DNA of 64,000 nucleotides from Diaminobutyricimonas sp. LJ205 (GTDB lineage Bacteria > Actinomycetota > Actinomycetes > Actinomycetales > Microbacteriaceae): positions 682,001 through 746,000 of the forward strand of contig NZ_CP046619.1 of assembly GCF_009755725.1 (NCBI RefSeq), in the 5' to 3' direction. How positions within the stretch are numbered: position 1 is the stretch's first letter; every line of letters begins with the position of its first letter. The position numbers were made by a program, and so were the translations under genes. The notes under the pieces are model-generated. The model had not been told where the DNA came from. It worked only from the letters and a program-made list of their open reading frames with translations, and did no database searches. Shown here piece after piece: positions 1-7,200 of this stretch.

Positions 1-67
1 CTCCGGGACATCGCCGGCTGAGTGGGGTTGTGTCAGGCTGGAGGCATCCGAATCTAGGAGTGATCCC

Positions 68-406
68 ATGCTTGTCGCCTTCTCTGTCGCCCCGAGCGGC
101 GCCCCCTCCGCGGGAGACTCACTGCACGACGCAGTGGCCGCGGCCGTGAAGGTGGTGCGCGAATCCGGCCTGCCCAATCAGACCGACTCGATGTTCACCA
201 CGATCGAGGGGGAGTGGGACGAGGTCTTCGACGTCATCAAGCGTGCGACCGAGGCCGCAGGCCGCTACGGCACCCGGGTTTCGCTGGTGCTTAAGGCCGA
301 CATCCGTTCCGGACGCACCGGCGAGATGACCGCGAAGGTCGAGCGCCTGGAGGCGGCCCTGGACCGCCAGAACGACCCGCAGGCGCCGACCGGCGGCTCG
401 GACTAA
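68..406 (+). CDS. Thiamine-binding family protein (MTH1187/YkoF-like, DUF77)
   Basis: The 112-residue product matches the small DUF77/MTH1187 family, ferredoxin-like alpha/beta proteins that in studied members bind thiamine or its pyrimidine part in the cytoplasm. Seen here: an N-terminal strand LVAFSVAPSG, the family-typical TIEGEWDEVFDVIKRA stretch near residues 46-61, and a charged C-terminal helix. An AGGAG ribosome site lies 7 bases before the ATG, which fixes the start. No thiamine transporter or biosynthetic gene is adjacent, so the ligand cannot be confirmed from context. It appears to be a single-gene unit, separated from the minus-strand signalling genes by a short tandem repeat. 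Confidence 0.8.
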   Translation: MLVAFSVAPSGAPSAGDSLHDAVAAAVKVVRESGLPNQTDSMFTTIEGEWDEVFDVIKRATEAAGRYGTRVSLVLKADIRSGRTGEMTAKVERLEAALDRQNDPQAPTGGSD

Positions 407-444
407 ATTGCTCACCGTTGATCGGGCTTGCCGAGATCTCGACC

Positions 445-498
445 GGCTCGATCCGCGGGGAGGGCTCGATCCGCGGGGCAGGCTCGATCCGCGGTGGC
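445..498. repeat. Three tandem copies of an 18-bp unit
   Basis: Three consecutive units begin GGCTCGATCCGCGG at 445, 463 and 481. The first two differ only in the last two bases and the third is slightly degenerate. Each contains the palindrome CCGCGG. The array lies between the convergent ends of the thiamine-binding gene and the response regulator gene. It shows no promoter or terminator pattern and is probably a replication-slippage product. Confidence 0.85.
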
Positions 499-507
499 GG
501 CTAAACG

Positions 508-1179
508 CTAGAACGCGGCGGGACCGTCGGTCGGCGTGAGGATGCCGTCCTGGATCGCCCGCTTCCGCAGGGCGACCTTGGTGCCGACGTCTATTCCGGC
601 GACGCGGTACTTCTCGCGGATCCGCTTCAGGTAGCTCTTGGCCGTCTCCTCGGAGATCGACAGCTGGTAGGCAACCGCCTTGACCGGCTCTCCACCACCG
701 TAGAGCGCCATCACCCGGCGCTCCTGGGCACTCAGCCGCGGGGCACCGCCGATGGTGTTGGCGTTCAGGGCCAGGTCGAGCTCGGCTGACACGAATGACT
801 CACCGGAGTATGCGGCACGGATCGCCTCGGCGATCATCGAGGCATCCTCGGTCTTCACCAGATAGCCGAGCGCACCGGCAGCCAGTGCCTCGCGCACCAG
901 GTTCGGCTCGGAGTAGGTGCTCATCAGCACGACCTTCACGCCGGCGCCGCGCAGTGCGGAGATCTTCACCGACACCGGGATGTTGTCCTTGAGGTCGAGG
1001 TCGAGCAGCACGACATCGACCGGGAAGTCGGGGTGCGCGATCAGCTCAGGCCAGGTGGCGACGGCGGCGACCATCTCGATGTCGTTGGCCGCGTTCCGGA
1101 TCCACTCCGTGAGCGCACCGAGCAGCATGCGGTGATCATCGACAATGGCCAGACGGATGTTTGATCCGGGATCCGACAC
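508..1179 (-). CDS. NarL/LuxR-family response regulator
   Basis: A two-domain cytoplasmic DNA-binding regulator of 223 residues. The receiver domain has the acidic pair D14-D15 in AIVDDHR, the phospho-acceptor D60 in VVLLDLDL, and the conserved lysine in GYLVKTED. The C-terminal LuxR-type helix-turn-helix is around 152-205 (LSAQERRVMALY, then EETAKSYLKRI). I chose a GTG start because AGGGGGA sits 5-6 bases upstream; an ATG 24 bases further out has no ribosome site. It ends the minus-strand cluster after the histidine kinase and the kinase-like membrane protein, so it is the likely output of that cluster. Its targets cannot be read from the sequence. Confidence 0.88.
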   Translation of the reverse strand: MSDPGSNIRLAIVDDHRMLLGALTEWIRNAANDIEMVAAVATWPELIAHPDFPVDVVLLDLDLKDNIPVSVKISALRGAGVKVVLMSTYSEPNLVREALAAGALGYLVKTEDASMIAEAIRAAYSGESFVSAELDLALNANTIGGAPRLSAQERRVMALYGGGEPVKAVAYQLSISEETAKSYLKRIREKYRVAGIDVGTKVALRKRAIQDGILTPTDGPAAF

Positions 1180-1234
1180 GAGTTCCCCCTCTAGTTCCTG
1201 CATTAGGTTATCGGCTCAGCCGAGGTGCGCGTGC

Positions 1235-2476
1235 TCACTGGCTTGCCGGGTTCTCGACGAGGCATTCGATCTCGACGTCCAGCCCAGTGTTCTGGGACAC
1301 GGTGTAGTTGCCAACCCGACTGATCGCTCCCCAGGTCGATGGCTCGATCCGGTTGCGGCTGACGCCGGTGATCGTCATCCGGATCGGAACCACCAGGCGA
1401 TGTCCGACCGCGGTTTGGGTGGTGCGATTCACCGGACCCAGCTGCAGTTCGATTTTCCGATTGCCGGATGTCGCGGGGCTTTCGCTCAGCAGCATCCACA
1501 CTGCCGACAGCAGGCCGTCGCGTTGGACCGGGTCGAGCAGTCCGGCGAGGCTGCCCTGGTCGGTCAGGGTGACCGACCGGCCGAGCAGCTCCGACTCGGT
1601 GACGGCGTGGTGCAGCCAGGTTTCACGCCTGCCCTCGATCAGGTGCAATCGCAGTTCGGTCGCCAGTGAGGCCGCCTGCGAGGCGATAGCCGGCTCGAGG
1701 GGCAGCGTCACCCGTCCGGTCGCGACCGACTCGAGCAGTTTCTCGGCGGCGAGGTCGAGGCGGGCCAGCTCTTCCGAGGCGAGCATGCCGACCGCATACC
1801 TGGGTGCCGACACCGTGCTCTGCACGAGCACCCGGTCCAGCTCGACCTGCACCATCCGGCGGAACCCGCGGACCACGAGCACCCCGATCACGGCGGGCAG
1901 CACGACGAGGCTGACCACGGTGATCTGCCGGGGGAGCGACTCGGAGTCCAGGGGCGTGGTCAACACGATCGCGATGATGAAGGCGGCGCCGAAGATCGCG
2001 GCGACGGTGATCACCTCGGCGGGCTTGCGCAGCGTGATCGCGAACAGCAAGCCGAAGCCGGCCGAAACCGATGCGGTGGCGTACCCGCCGATGTCACCAA
2101 GCGGCCAGATCGCGATGAAATCGAGCGCCACGATGGCGGCGAGGGCGAGCACCAGTGCCCCGAAGAGCCAGGTCGGCAGCCGCTCGCCGACGGTACGGAA
2201 AACAATGATCGCGCCGACGAAGACGGCGGCGAAAAGCAGCCAGGCGAACGCGGCCGGCGCTCCCTGCGGGTAGGCGCCGAAGTGGCTGAGGAACACCCCG
2301 AAGCCGAACAGTGCCTGCACCGCGCAGACGATGCCCGCGCCCATTCCGAGGTGGGCGGTGCCCAGCGTGGCGCCGCTCTGGGTGGCCTGGCGAACCGCCC
2401 TGGGCACGCGGGAGAGCGTGCCGCGGCCGCGCTTGCCGATCACCACGCCGAGGGTGTTCTCCAGTGGGCTGGTCAT
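1235..2476 (-). CDS. Polytopic membrane protein with a degenerate histidine-kinase-like C-terminus
   Basis: 413 residues. Residues about 43-205 form roughly six hydrophobic segments, followed by a soluble region. That region resembles a kinase dimerisation and ATPase architecture (helical 235-300, then LLDPVQRDGLLSAVWMLL around 313-330 like an N-box helix). I can see no phospho-acceptor histidine motif, no N-box Asn and no DxGxG box. The ATG overlaps the stop of the upstream histidine kinase by 4 bases and has GGAGG in front, so the two are probably co-translated. A non-catalytic partner or sensory subunit of the kinase is the best guess; an unrelated membrane protein remains possible. The start at 2476 replaces a longer open frame with improbable composition. 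Confidence 0.6.
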   Translation of the reverse strand: MTSPLENTLGVVIGKRGRGTLSRVPRAVRQATQSGATLGTAHLGMGAGIVCAVQALFGFGVFLSHFGAYPQGAPAAFAWLLFAAVFVGAIIVFRTVGERLPTWLFGALVLALAAIVALDFIAIWPLGDIGGYATASVSAGFGLLFAITLRKPAEVITVAAIFGAAFIIAIVLTTPLDSESLPRQITVVSLVVLPAVIGVLVVRGFRRMVQVELDRVLVQSTVSAPRYAVGMLASEELARLDLAAEKLLESVATGRVTLPLEPAIASQAASLATELRLHLIEGRRETWLHHAVTESELLGRSVTLTDQGSLAGLLDPVQRDGLLSAVWMLLSESPATSGNRKIELQLGPVNRTTQTAVGHRLVVPIRMTITGVSRNRIEPSTWGAISRVGNYTVSQNTGLDVEIECLVENPASQ

Positions 2477-3636
2477 CGCGGCACCTCCAGCACGACCGTC
2501 GTTCCCTGGCCGGGGGTTGAGAACAACCGGGCGTTGCCGCCGACTTCGCGCAGCCGGCCTACCACCGACTCCCGGAAGCCGAGCTTGTGCTCGTCGATGC
2601 CGTGCAGTTCGAAACCCACACCGCTGTCGGTGACCATCGCCCGGACGGTGGTGTCGTCCTCGGTGATGGTGACGTGCGCCTGGGTCACTCCGGAGTGCCG
2701 CCGCACGTTCTCCAGGCACTCGGCGAGGGCGAGCAAGAAGGCGTCAAGCACATGCGAGGGCAACAACACCTGCCCGGTGCCATGCCAGCTGACTTCGAGC
2801 CCCATCCGGCCGAACCGGTGCTTGACGGACTCGAGGGTCGTGCCGAGCACGGTGTCCTCGACCGATTCCAGTTGGTACTGCCCTGACGAGGTCGGCACCG
2901 GCGTTGCGCCGAGCCGTAACTGGCGCAGCAGCCGAGCGTCGTCGGCCGCCTGCTGGGCGAGTGCCTCCTTGGAGACGCCGACCCCGGAATGCGCGAGCAA
3001 GGTCAGGGTGGCGAGCACGGTGTCATGCAGCAGGCGGGCACCCTGGCGGCGTTGCGCCTCGGTCTCGCTCGCCTGACGCTCCGCGCGGTGTGCACGGCCG
3101 ATGTTGTGGATCCGGCGGGCGGCGCGAGGCACCGTGTGGGTGATCCACACTCCGACGAAGGCGAGCAGTATCCAGCCGGTGAGCGCAGCCAGCGCGGCCG
3201 ACGAGAGCAGTCCGGTGTCGACGCTCACCCACTCGATGAGCAACGTGCTTGCCGTCGCGCTGACGACCAGAAGCAGCATGCGGGGCAGGGTCGCGGTCAA
3301 CAGCACCGCGAATCCGGCGATGCCACCCGCGGCAAGCGGCGCCAGGGCGGTCGCGAGCGCCGGCTGAGGGGTGGCATCCCACGGAGTGGACGCGACCACC
3401 AGGATCGCGAGACCCGCACCCAGCCCGGCGATGAGCCAGAGCATCTGGAACCGGCCGGTCAGTCCGAAGGCCGCCAGGACCAGAATCGCGAACAGCGGCA
3501 GCAGGCTCAGGTAGGACTCGATCGGCAGCAGATCGGGAAGGCTCAGGCAGGCGAGAGCGACCGCGGAGCCGCACAGGACGACGAGACGCGCGGTCCGCTG
3601 AAGGAGGCGCTCGCGCTCTTTAGTGATCAGTTCCAT
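2473..3636 (-). CDS. Sensor histidine kinase (HisKA_3/HATPase type)
   Basis: 387 residues. About five to six membrane segments lie between residues 17 and 165. A short coiled region leads to the phospho-acceptor H204 in RLLHDTVLATLTLLA, the HisKA_3-type H-D motif that pairs with NarL regulators. The ATPase domain follows: the N-box ALAECLENVRRHS, the G1 box VTDSGVGF, and a Gly-rich C-terminal stretch (TPGQGTTV). It should autophosphorylate and pass phosphate to the response regulator two genes downstream. The signal is unknown, because almost no extracellular domain is visible and the stimulus is presumably sensed in or at the membrane. Confidence 0.87.
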   Translation of the reverse strand: MELITKERERLLQRTARLVVLCGSAVALACLSLPDLLPIESYLSLLPLFAILVLAAFGLTGRFQMLWLIAGLGAGLAILVVASTPWDATPQPALATALAPLAAGGIAGFAVLLTATLPRMLLLVVSATASTLLIEWVSVDTGLLSSAALAALTGWILLAFVGVWITHTVPRAARRIHNIGRAHRAERQASETEAQRRQGARLLHDTVLATLTLLAHSGVGVSKEALAQQAADDARLLRQLRLGATPVPTSSGQYQLESVEDTVLGTTLESVKHRFGRMGLEVSWHGTGQVLLPSHVLDAFLLALAECLENVRRHSGVTQAHVTITEDDTTVRAMVTDSGVGFELHGIDEHKLGFRESVVGRLREVGGNARLFSTPGQGTTVVLEVPR

Positions 3637-3686
3637 GGGCTCTCAGAATGCATGAGATCGACTCAACAGCTTATGCTGCCACAGAC

Positions 3687-3709
3687 TGGCACCAGTACTG
3701 GGGGTGCCA
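3687..3709. promoter_or_regulatory. Palindromic site upstream of the histidine kinase gene
   Basis: TGGCACC (3687-3693) and GGTGCCA (3703-3709) form an inverted repeat that also contains the perfect 10-bp palindrome CCAGTACTGG at 3692-3701. It lies about 50-70 bases before the kinase start, in a 290-base gap between two minus-strand genes. It could be an operator for either LuxR-type regulator of the cluster. The assignment is inference from position only. Confidence 0.4.
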
Positions 3710-3862
3710 CCCCGATCGTAGTGGATGAGGGTGGCCGACTATCCTTGAATCGAAGAGGGGTGTGCCGAAGAAACTTCAGCGCTGCCACACAATTCACCGC
3801 GAGCATTTGGCCCGAACCAGTGCACGCACTGCGAGTTTTCTCGCGCGACCGGGGGGTCATCT

Positions 3863-3888
3863 GGGGTCGCAGGCCCGCCTGCGGCCCC
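3863..3888 (-). terminator. Hairpin after the truncated LuxR gene
   Basis: GGGG-t-CGCAGGC and GCCTGCG-g-CCCC form a 12-pair GC-rich stem with a very small loop, 38 bases past the stop of the minus-strand LuxR gene. There is no clear U-tract, so it may act as a Rho-aided or processing hairpin. The rest of the 3637-3926 gap shows nothing else I can name. Confidence 0.4.
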
Positions 3889-3926
3889 GACGCATTTCCA
3901 TGCTCGCTCTGCTCGATCGTGCTGCT

Positions 3927-4352
3927 TCAGTCGACGGCCATCGGGTCGAGCCAGCCTGCCCGCAACGCGTATTCACGCAGCAGCATCCGGTTGCCCAAAT
4001 CGATGCCAGTGGCCCGGAACTTGCCGCGCGCCCGCTTCAGGTAGGACTTGACCGTCTCTTCGGTTGTGCCCATCTCGATGGCGACCGCGCGCACGCTGTG
4101 CCCGCCCGCGTAGAGCGTCATTGCGCGAAGCTCACGGGCGCCCAGATGTGGCGATCGGATGCCGTCCGGCCGGGATGCCGGCAGGCCCGCCGCCACGCGG
4201 ATCTCGTCGAGAATCGAACCGACCCCGTCGGTGTGCGGGAACTCCGGGTGCGACACCAGTTCCCGCCAGGCGCTCAGCGTGCCGACGACCGCGACCGACG
4301 GCTCGCCGGTGCCGTGCACTCTGACGACGCTGGGTGGTGCGATCTCGGCCAT
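3927..4352 (-). CDS. Truncated LuxR-type regulator, receiver domain largely missing
   Basis: 141 residues with a full LuxR helix-turn-helix at about 68-125 (EETVKSYLKRARGKFRATG). This closely resembles the response regulator at 508-1179 (EETAKSYLKRIREKYRVAG). Before it lies only a short segment whose SAWRELVSHPEFP aligns with TWPELIAHPDFP of that regulator, so a remnant of the receiver is present. The acidic pocket, the phospho-acceptor region and the later receiver helices are absent. GGGAGAG precedes the ATG at good spacing, so the gene looks expressed rather than dead. It probably binds the same or similar sites as the full regulator without needing phosphorylation. Confidence 0.8.
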   Translation of the reverse strand: MAEIAPPSVVRVHGTGEPSVAVVGTLSAWRELVSHPEFPHTDGVGSILDEIRVAAGLPASRPDGIRSPHLGARELRAMTLYAGGHSVRAVAIEMGTTEETVKSYLKRARGKFRATGIDLGNRMLLREYALRAGWLDPMAVD

Positions 4353-4396
4353 GGGCTCTCCCTGCGAAGCACCCTAGCAAAGCTGACGGGAGTTCG

Positions 4397-5605
4397 TTAA
4401 GCGGTTTCGAGCAGGCGCCTCAGCTGCGTTCCAACCAGGTCGTTCTCAATCAGGAAGCCGTCGTGGCCATAGGGCGAACTGATCACCACGGCGTCGCGTC
4501 CGTCGATGTTGCGCGCGAGGTGACGCGCGACGAGCTGCTGGTCGGGCACCGGGAACAGCCGGTCGCTGTCGATGCCGAGCACCAGCGCGTGTGCGGTGAC
4601 GCGCTCGAGGGCAGCGACGATGCCGCCGCGGCCGCGCCCCACATCGTGGGAGCTCATCGCGTTCACAAGCGTGATGTAGCTGTTCGCGTCGAACCGGCGG
4701 GTGAACTTGTTGCCGTGGAAGTCCAGGTAGCTCTCCACGGCGTACACGCCGCCGTCGCCGAGCGGCGAGATGCTCGACTGCCAGCTGCGTTCGAACCGGT
4801 CGTTCAACTCGGTCGGCGACCGGTAGTTGAGCAGGGCCATCCGCCTGGCCAGGGCGAGACCGCGGTGCGGGCCGTCGCCGTCGGCGGCGTTGTAGTAGTC
4901 GCCGTCGGCGAATGCCGGGTCCATCCGCACTGCCTCGACCTGCACCGAGTTCAGTGCGATCTGGTCGGCACTGGAGATCGCGGGCGCGGCCAGCACGGCG
5001 ACCCGTTCGACTCGCTCGGGGTGGCCGATGGCCCATTCCAGGGCGTGCATGCCGCCCATCGAGCCGCCGATGACGGCCGCCCAGGTGCCGATGCCGATCG
5101 CGTCGGAGAGGGCCGCTTGGGCAGCGACCTGGTCGCGGATGGTGAGGAACGGGAACCGGGGGCCCCACTCCTCGTCGTCCGGGGCGAGCGAGGCCGGGCC
5201 GGTGGAGCCCTGGCAGCCTCCGAGCATGTTCGGGGCGACGACGAACCACCGGTCGGTGTCGATCGCGAGACCTGGGCCGACGATTCCTCCCCACCAGCCG
5301 GCGGTCGGATGCCCCGGGCCTGAGGGCCCCGCGAGGTGACTGTCGCCGGTCAAGGCGTGCAGCACCAGCACCGCGTTCGAGGCATCCGCGTTCAGCTCAC
5401 CGAAGGTTTCGTAGGCGATCCGCACCTGCGGAAGCCGCTCGCCGCCCTCGAGGTCGATCGACCCCACCTGCACGAACAACCGCTGGCCGGGATGGTCGCC
5501 CTCGCGCCACGCTCCGGATGCGGAAGGCTTGCCCAGCACCGAGCGAATATTGGCGTCGGTAATGAACTCCGAGGGGACGGTGTCTTCCGAAGTCTGCCAA
5601 TCCAT
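4397..5605 (-). CDS. metX: Homoserine O-acetyltransferase
   Basis: Transfers acetyl from acetyl-CoA to homoserine, the first committed step to methionine in the cytoplasm. The 402-residue alpha/beta-hydrolase fold shows the nucleophile elbow GGSMGGMHALEW with S182, the acid D348 in IDSDRLFP and H381 in YGHDGF, the MetX catalytic triad. The N-terminal block VRIAYETFGELN and the NMLGGCQGSTGP stretch are typical of MetX. It lies downstream of metY on the same strand, separated by 171 bases that contain a strong hairpin, so the two may be partly uncoupled. Succinyl-transferase activity cannot be excluded from sequence alone. Confidence 0.93.
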   Translation of the reverse strand: MDWQTSEDTVPSEFITDANIRSVLGKPSASGAWREGDHPGQRLFVQVGSIDLEGGERLPQVRIAYETFGELNADASNAVLVLHALTGDSHLAGPSGPGHPTAGWWGGIVGPGLAIDTDRWFVVAPNMLGGCQGSTGPASLAPDDEEWGPRFPFLTIRDQVAAQAALSDAIGIGTWAAVIGGSMGGMHALEWAIGHPERVERVAVLAAPAISSADQIALNSVQVEAVRMDPAFADGDYYNAADGDGPHRGLALARRMALLNYRSPTELNDRFERSWQSSISPLGDGGVYAVESYLDFHGNKFTRRFDANSYITLVNAMSSHDVGRGRGGIVAALERVTAHALVLGIDSDRLFPVPDQQLVARHLARNIDGRDAVVISSPYGHDGFLIENDLVGTQLRRLLETA

Positions 5606-5658
5606 GGTCTAGCCAGTATCGGTGATGCGGATGGCGTGTTACATCCACACCGAATGGT

Positions 5659-5690
5659 GAACGCCGCCACTCCGAAGAATGGCGGCGTTC
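5659..5690 (-). terminator. 11-bp hairpin between metY and metX
   Basis: GAACGCCGCCA (5659-5669) and TGGCGGCGTTC (5680-5690) are perfect inverted repeats with a 10-base loop. The hairpin lies after the metY stop and before the metX start on the same transcript strand. No U-run follows, so partial termination or mRNA stabilisation is as likely as full termination. Confidence 0.5.
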
Positions 5691-5776
5691 GCTTTGCCTC
5701 TAGTACCGACCTCGCAGGCTCGGTCGGCGCTGGGGTCGCGCAATCGCTGGCGCGATTGCCTTTAGCTCCACCGCGG

Positions 5777-7093
5777 TTACGCCGACGCGGCCGCCTTCAC
5801 GACGTCGCGTGCAGCGCCGAGGCCCGTCTCGAGGTCGGACTTCAGGTCCTCGACGTTCTCCAGTCCGACCGACAGGCGCACCAGGCCCGGGGTCACGCCC
5901 GCGGTGAGCTGCTGCTCCGGGGTGAGCTGCGAGTGCGTGGTCGACGCGGGGTGGATGACGAGCGAGCGCACGTCGCCGATGTTCGCCAGGTGGCTGAACA
6001 GCTGCAGGCTGTCGACGAACGCGCGGCCGGCGTCGACGCCGCCCTTGAGCTCGAACGACAGCACCGCGCCGACACCCTTCGGGGCGTACTTGTTCGCCGC
6101 CGTGTACCACGGGCTGGACGGCAGTCCGGAGTAATTCACCGACGCGATGTCCGGGTGGTTCTCAAGCCACTCGGCGATCGCCTGCGCGTTCTGCACGTGG
6201 CGCTCGACCCGCAGGCTGAGCGTCTCGATGCCCTGGATCAGCGAGAACGCGCTGTCCGGCGAGATCGCCGCACCGAGGTCACGCAGCAGCTGCACGCGGG
6301 CCTTGATGATGTACGCGATCGAGTCGCCGAGCACGCTGGTGTAGCTGGCCCCGTGGTACGACGGGTCCGGCTCGGTCAGACCGGGGAACTTCTCGACGTT
6401 CTTCGACCACTCGAAAGTGCCCCCGTCGACGATGACGCCGCCGATGACGGTGCCGTGGCCGCCGAGGAACTTGGTCGCCGAGTGCACGACGATGTCGGCG
6501 CCATGCTCGAACGGACGGATCAGGTACGGCGTCGCGATCGTGTTGTCGACGATCAGCGGCACCCCGCTCTCGTGCGCCACATCGGCGACCGAGCGGATGT
6601 CGAGGACGTTGATCCGCGGGTTGCCGATGGTCTCGGCGAAAAACAGTTTCGTGTTCGGGCGGACCGCGCGACGCCACTCGTCCGGGTCGTCCTGGTTCTC
6701 GACGAACGTGGTCTCGATTCCGAGCTTCGCGAGCGTGTACTTGAACAGGTTGTAGGTGCCGCCGTAGATCGAGCTCGACGACACGATGTGGTCACCGGCC
6801 TGCGCGATGTTCAGCACCGCGTTTGTCGTCGCCGCCTGGCCGGAGGCCAGCAGCAGTGCGGCGGTGCCGCCTTCGAGCGCGGCGACGCGCTTCTCGACGA
6901 CATCCTGGGTCGGATTCTGGATGCGGGTGTAGATGTTGCCGAACTCGGCCAGGGCGAACAGGTTCTTCGCGTGGTCGGAGTTGTTGAAAACGTACGACGT
7001 CGTCTTGTAGATCGGGGTGGCGCGGGCGTTGGTCACCGGGTCGGGTGCCGCGCCTGCGTGGATCTGCAGGGTTTCGAACTTCCAGTCGCTCAT
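5777..7093 (-). CDS. metY: O-acetylhomoserine sulfhydrylase (aminocarboxypropyltransferase)
   Basis: A PLP enzyme that makes homocysteine from O-acetylhomoserine and sulfide. The 438 residues carry the Cys/Met-metabolism fold: phosphate-binding LASGQAATTNAV (about 83-94), YGGTYN at 110-115, the cofactor aspartate in IVDNTIATPYL, and PLP-lysine K208 in VHSATKFLGGHG. The ATG at 7093 is preceded by GAGGAG; an open frame 51 bases longer lacks any ribosome site. A clear sigma-70-type promoter lies 51-79 bases upstream. Together with metX it forms the direct sulfhydrylation route. I saw no SAM riboswitch in the 107-base leader region. Confidence 0.93.
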   Translation of the reverse strand: MSDWKFETLQIHAGAAPDPVTNARATPIYKTTSYVFNNSDHAKNLFALAEFGNIYTRIQNPTQDVVEKRVAALEGGTAALLLASGQAATTNAVLNIAQAGDHIVSSSSIYGGTYNLFKYTLAKLGIETTFVENQDDPDEWRRAVRPNTKLFFAETIGNPRINVLDIRSVADVAHESGVPLIVDNTIATPYLIRPFEHGADIVVHSATKFLGGHGTVIGGVIVDGGTFEWSKNVEKFPGLTEPDPSYHGASYTSVLGDSIAYIIKARVQLLRDLGAAISPDSAFSLIQGIETLSLRVERHVQNAQAIAEWLENHPDIASVNYSGLPSSPWYTAANKYAPKGVGAVLSFELKGGVDAGRAFVDSLQLFSHLANIGDVRSLVIHPASTTHSQLTPEQQLTAGVTPGLVRLSVGLENVEDLKSDLETGLGAARDVVKAAASA

Positions 7094-7143
7094 GGGTACT
7101 CCTCGGGGTTCGTGGGAGCCGGCGACGCGCCCGCTCCCGAGCA

Positions 7144-7172
7144 ACGTTAGGTAGGGCGGTTCACCGGGTCAA
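7144..7172 (-). promoter_or_regulatory. metY promoter
   Basis: On the minus strand, TTGACC (7172-7167) and TAACGT (7149-7144) are separated by exactly 17 bases. This is a good match to housekeeping -35/-10 elements, about 50 bases before the metY start. Confidence 0.65.
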
Positions 7173-7200
7173 CGGGTGTGAAACATGGCGTAACCCGGAC

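Noticed and set aside
3663-3860. A 65-residue coding frame between the kinase and the small LuxR gene
   Set aside because: Composition is not coding-like, no ribosome site precedes it, and it overlaps the palindromic control region.
7094-7200. SAM riboswitch upstream of metY
   Set aside because: The leader from the predicted promoter is only about 45 bases, with no multi-helix fold or conserved riboswitch core seen.
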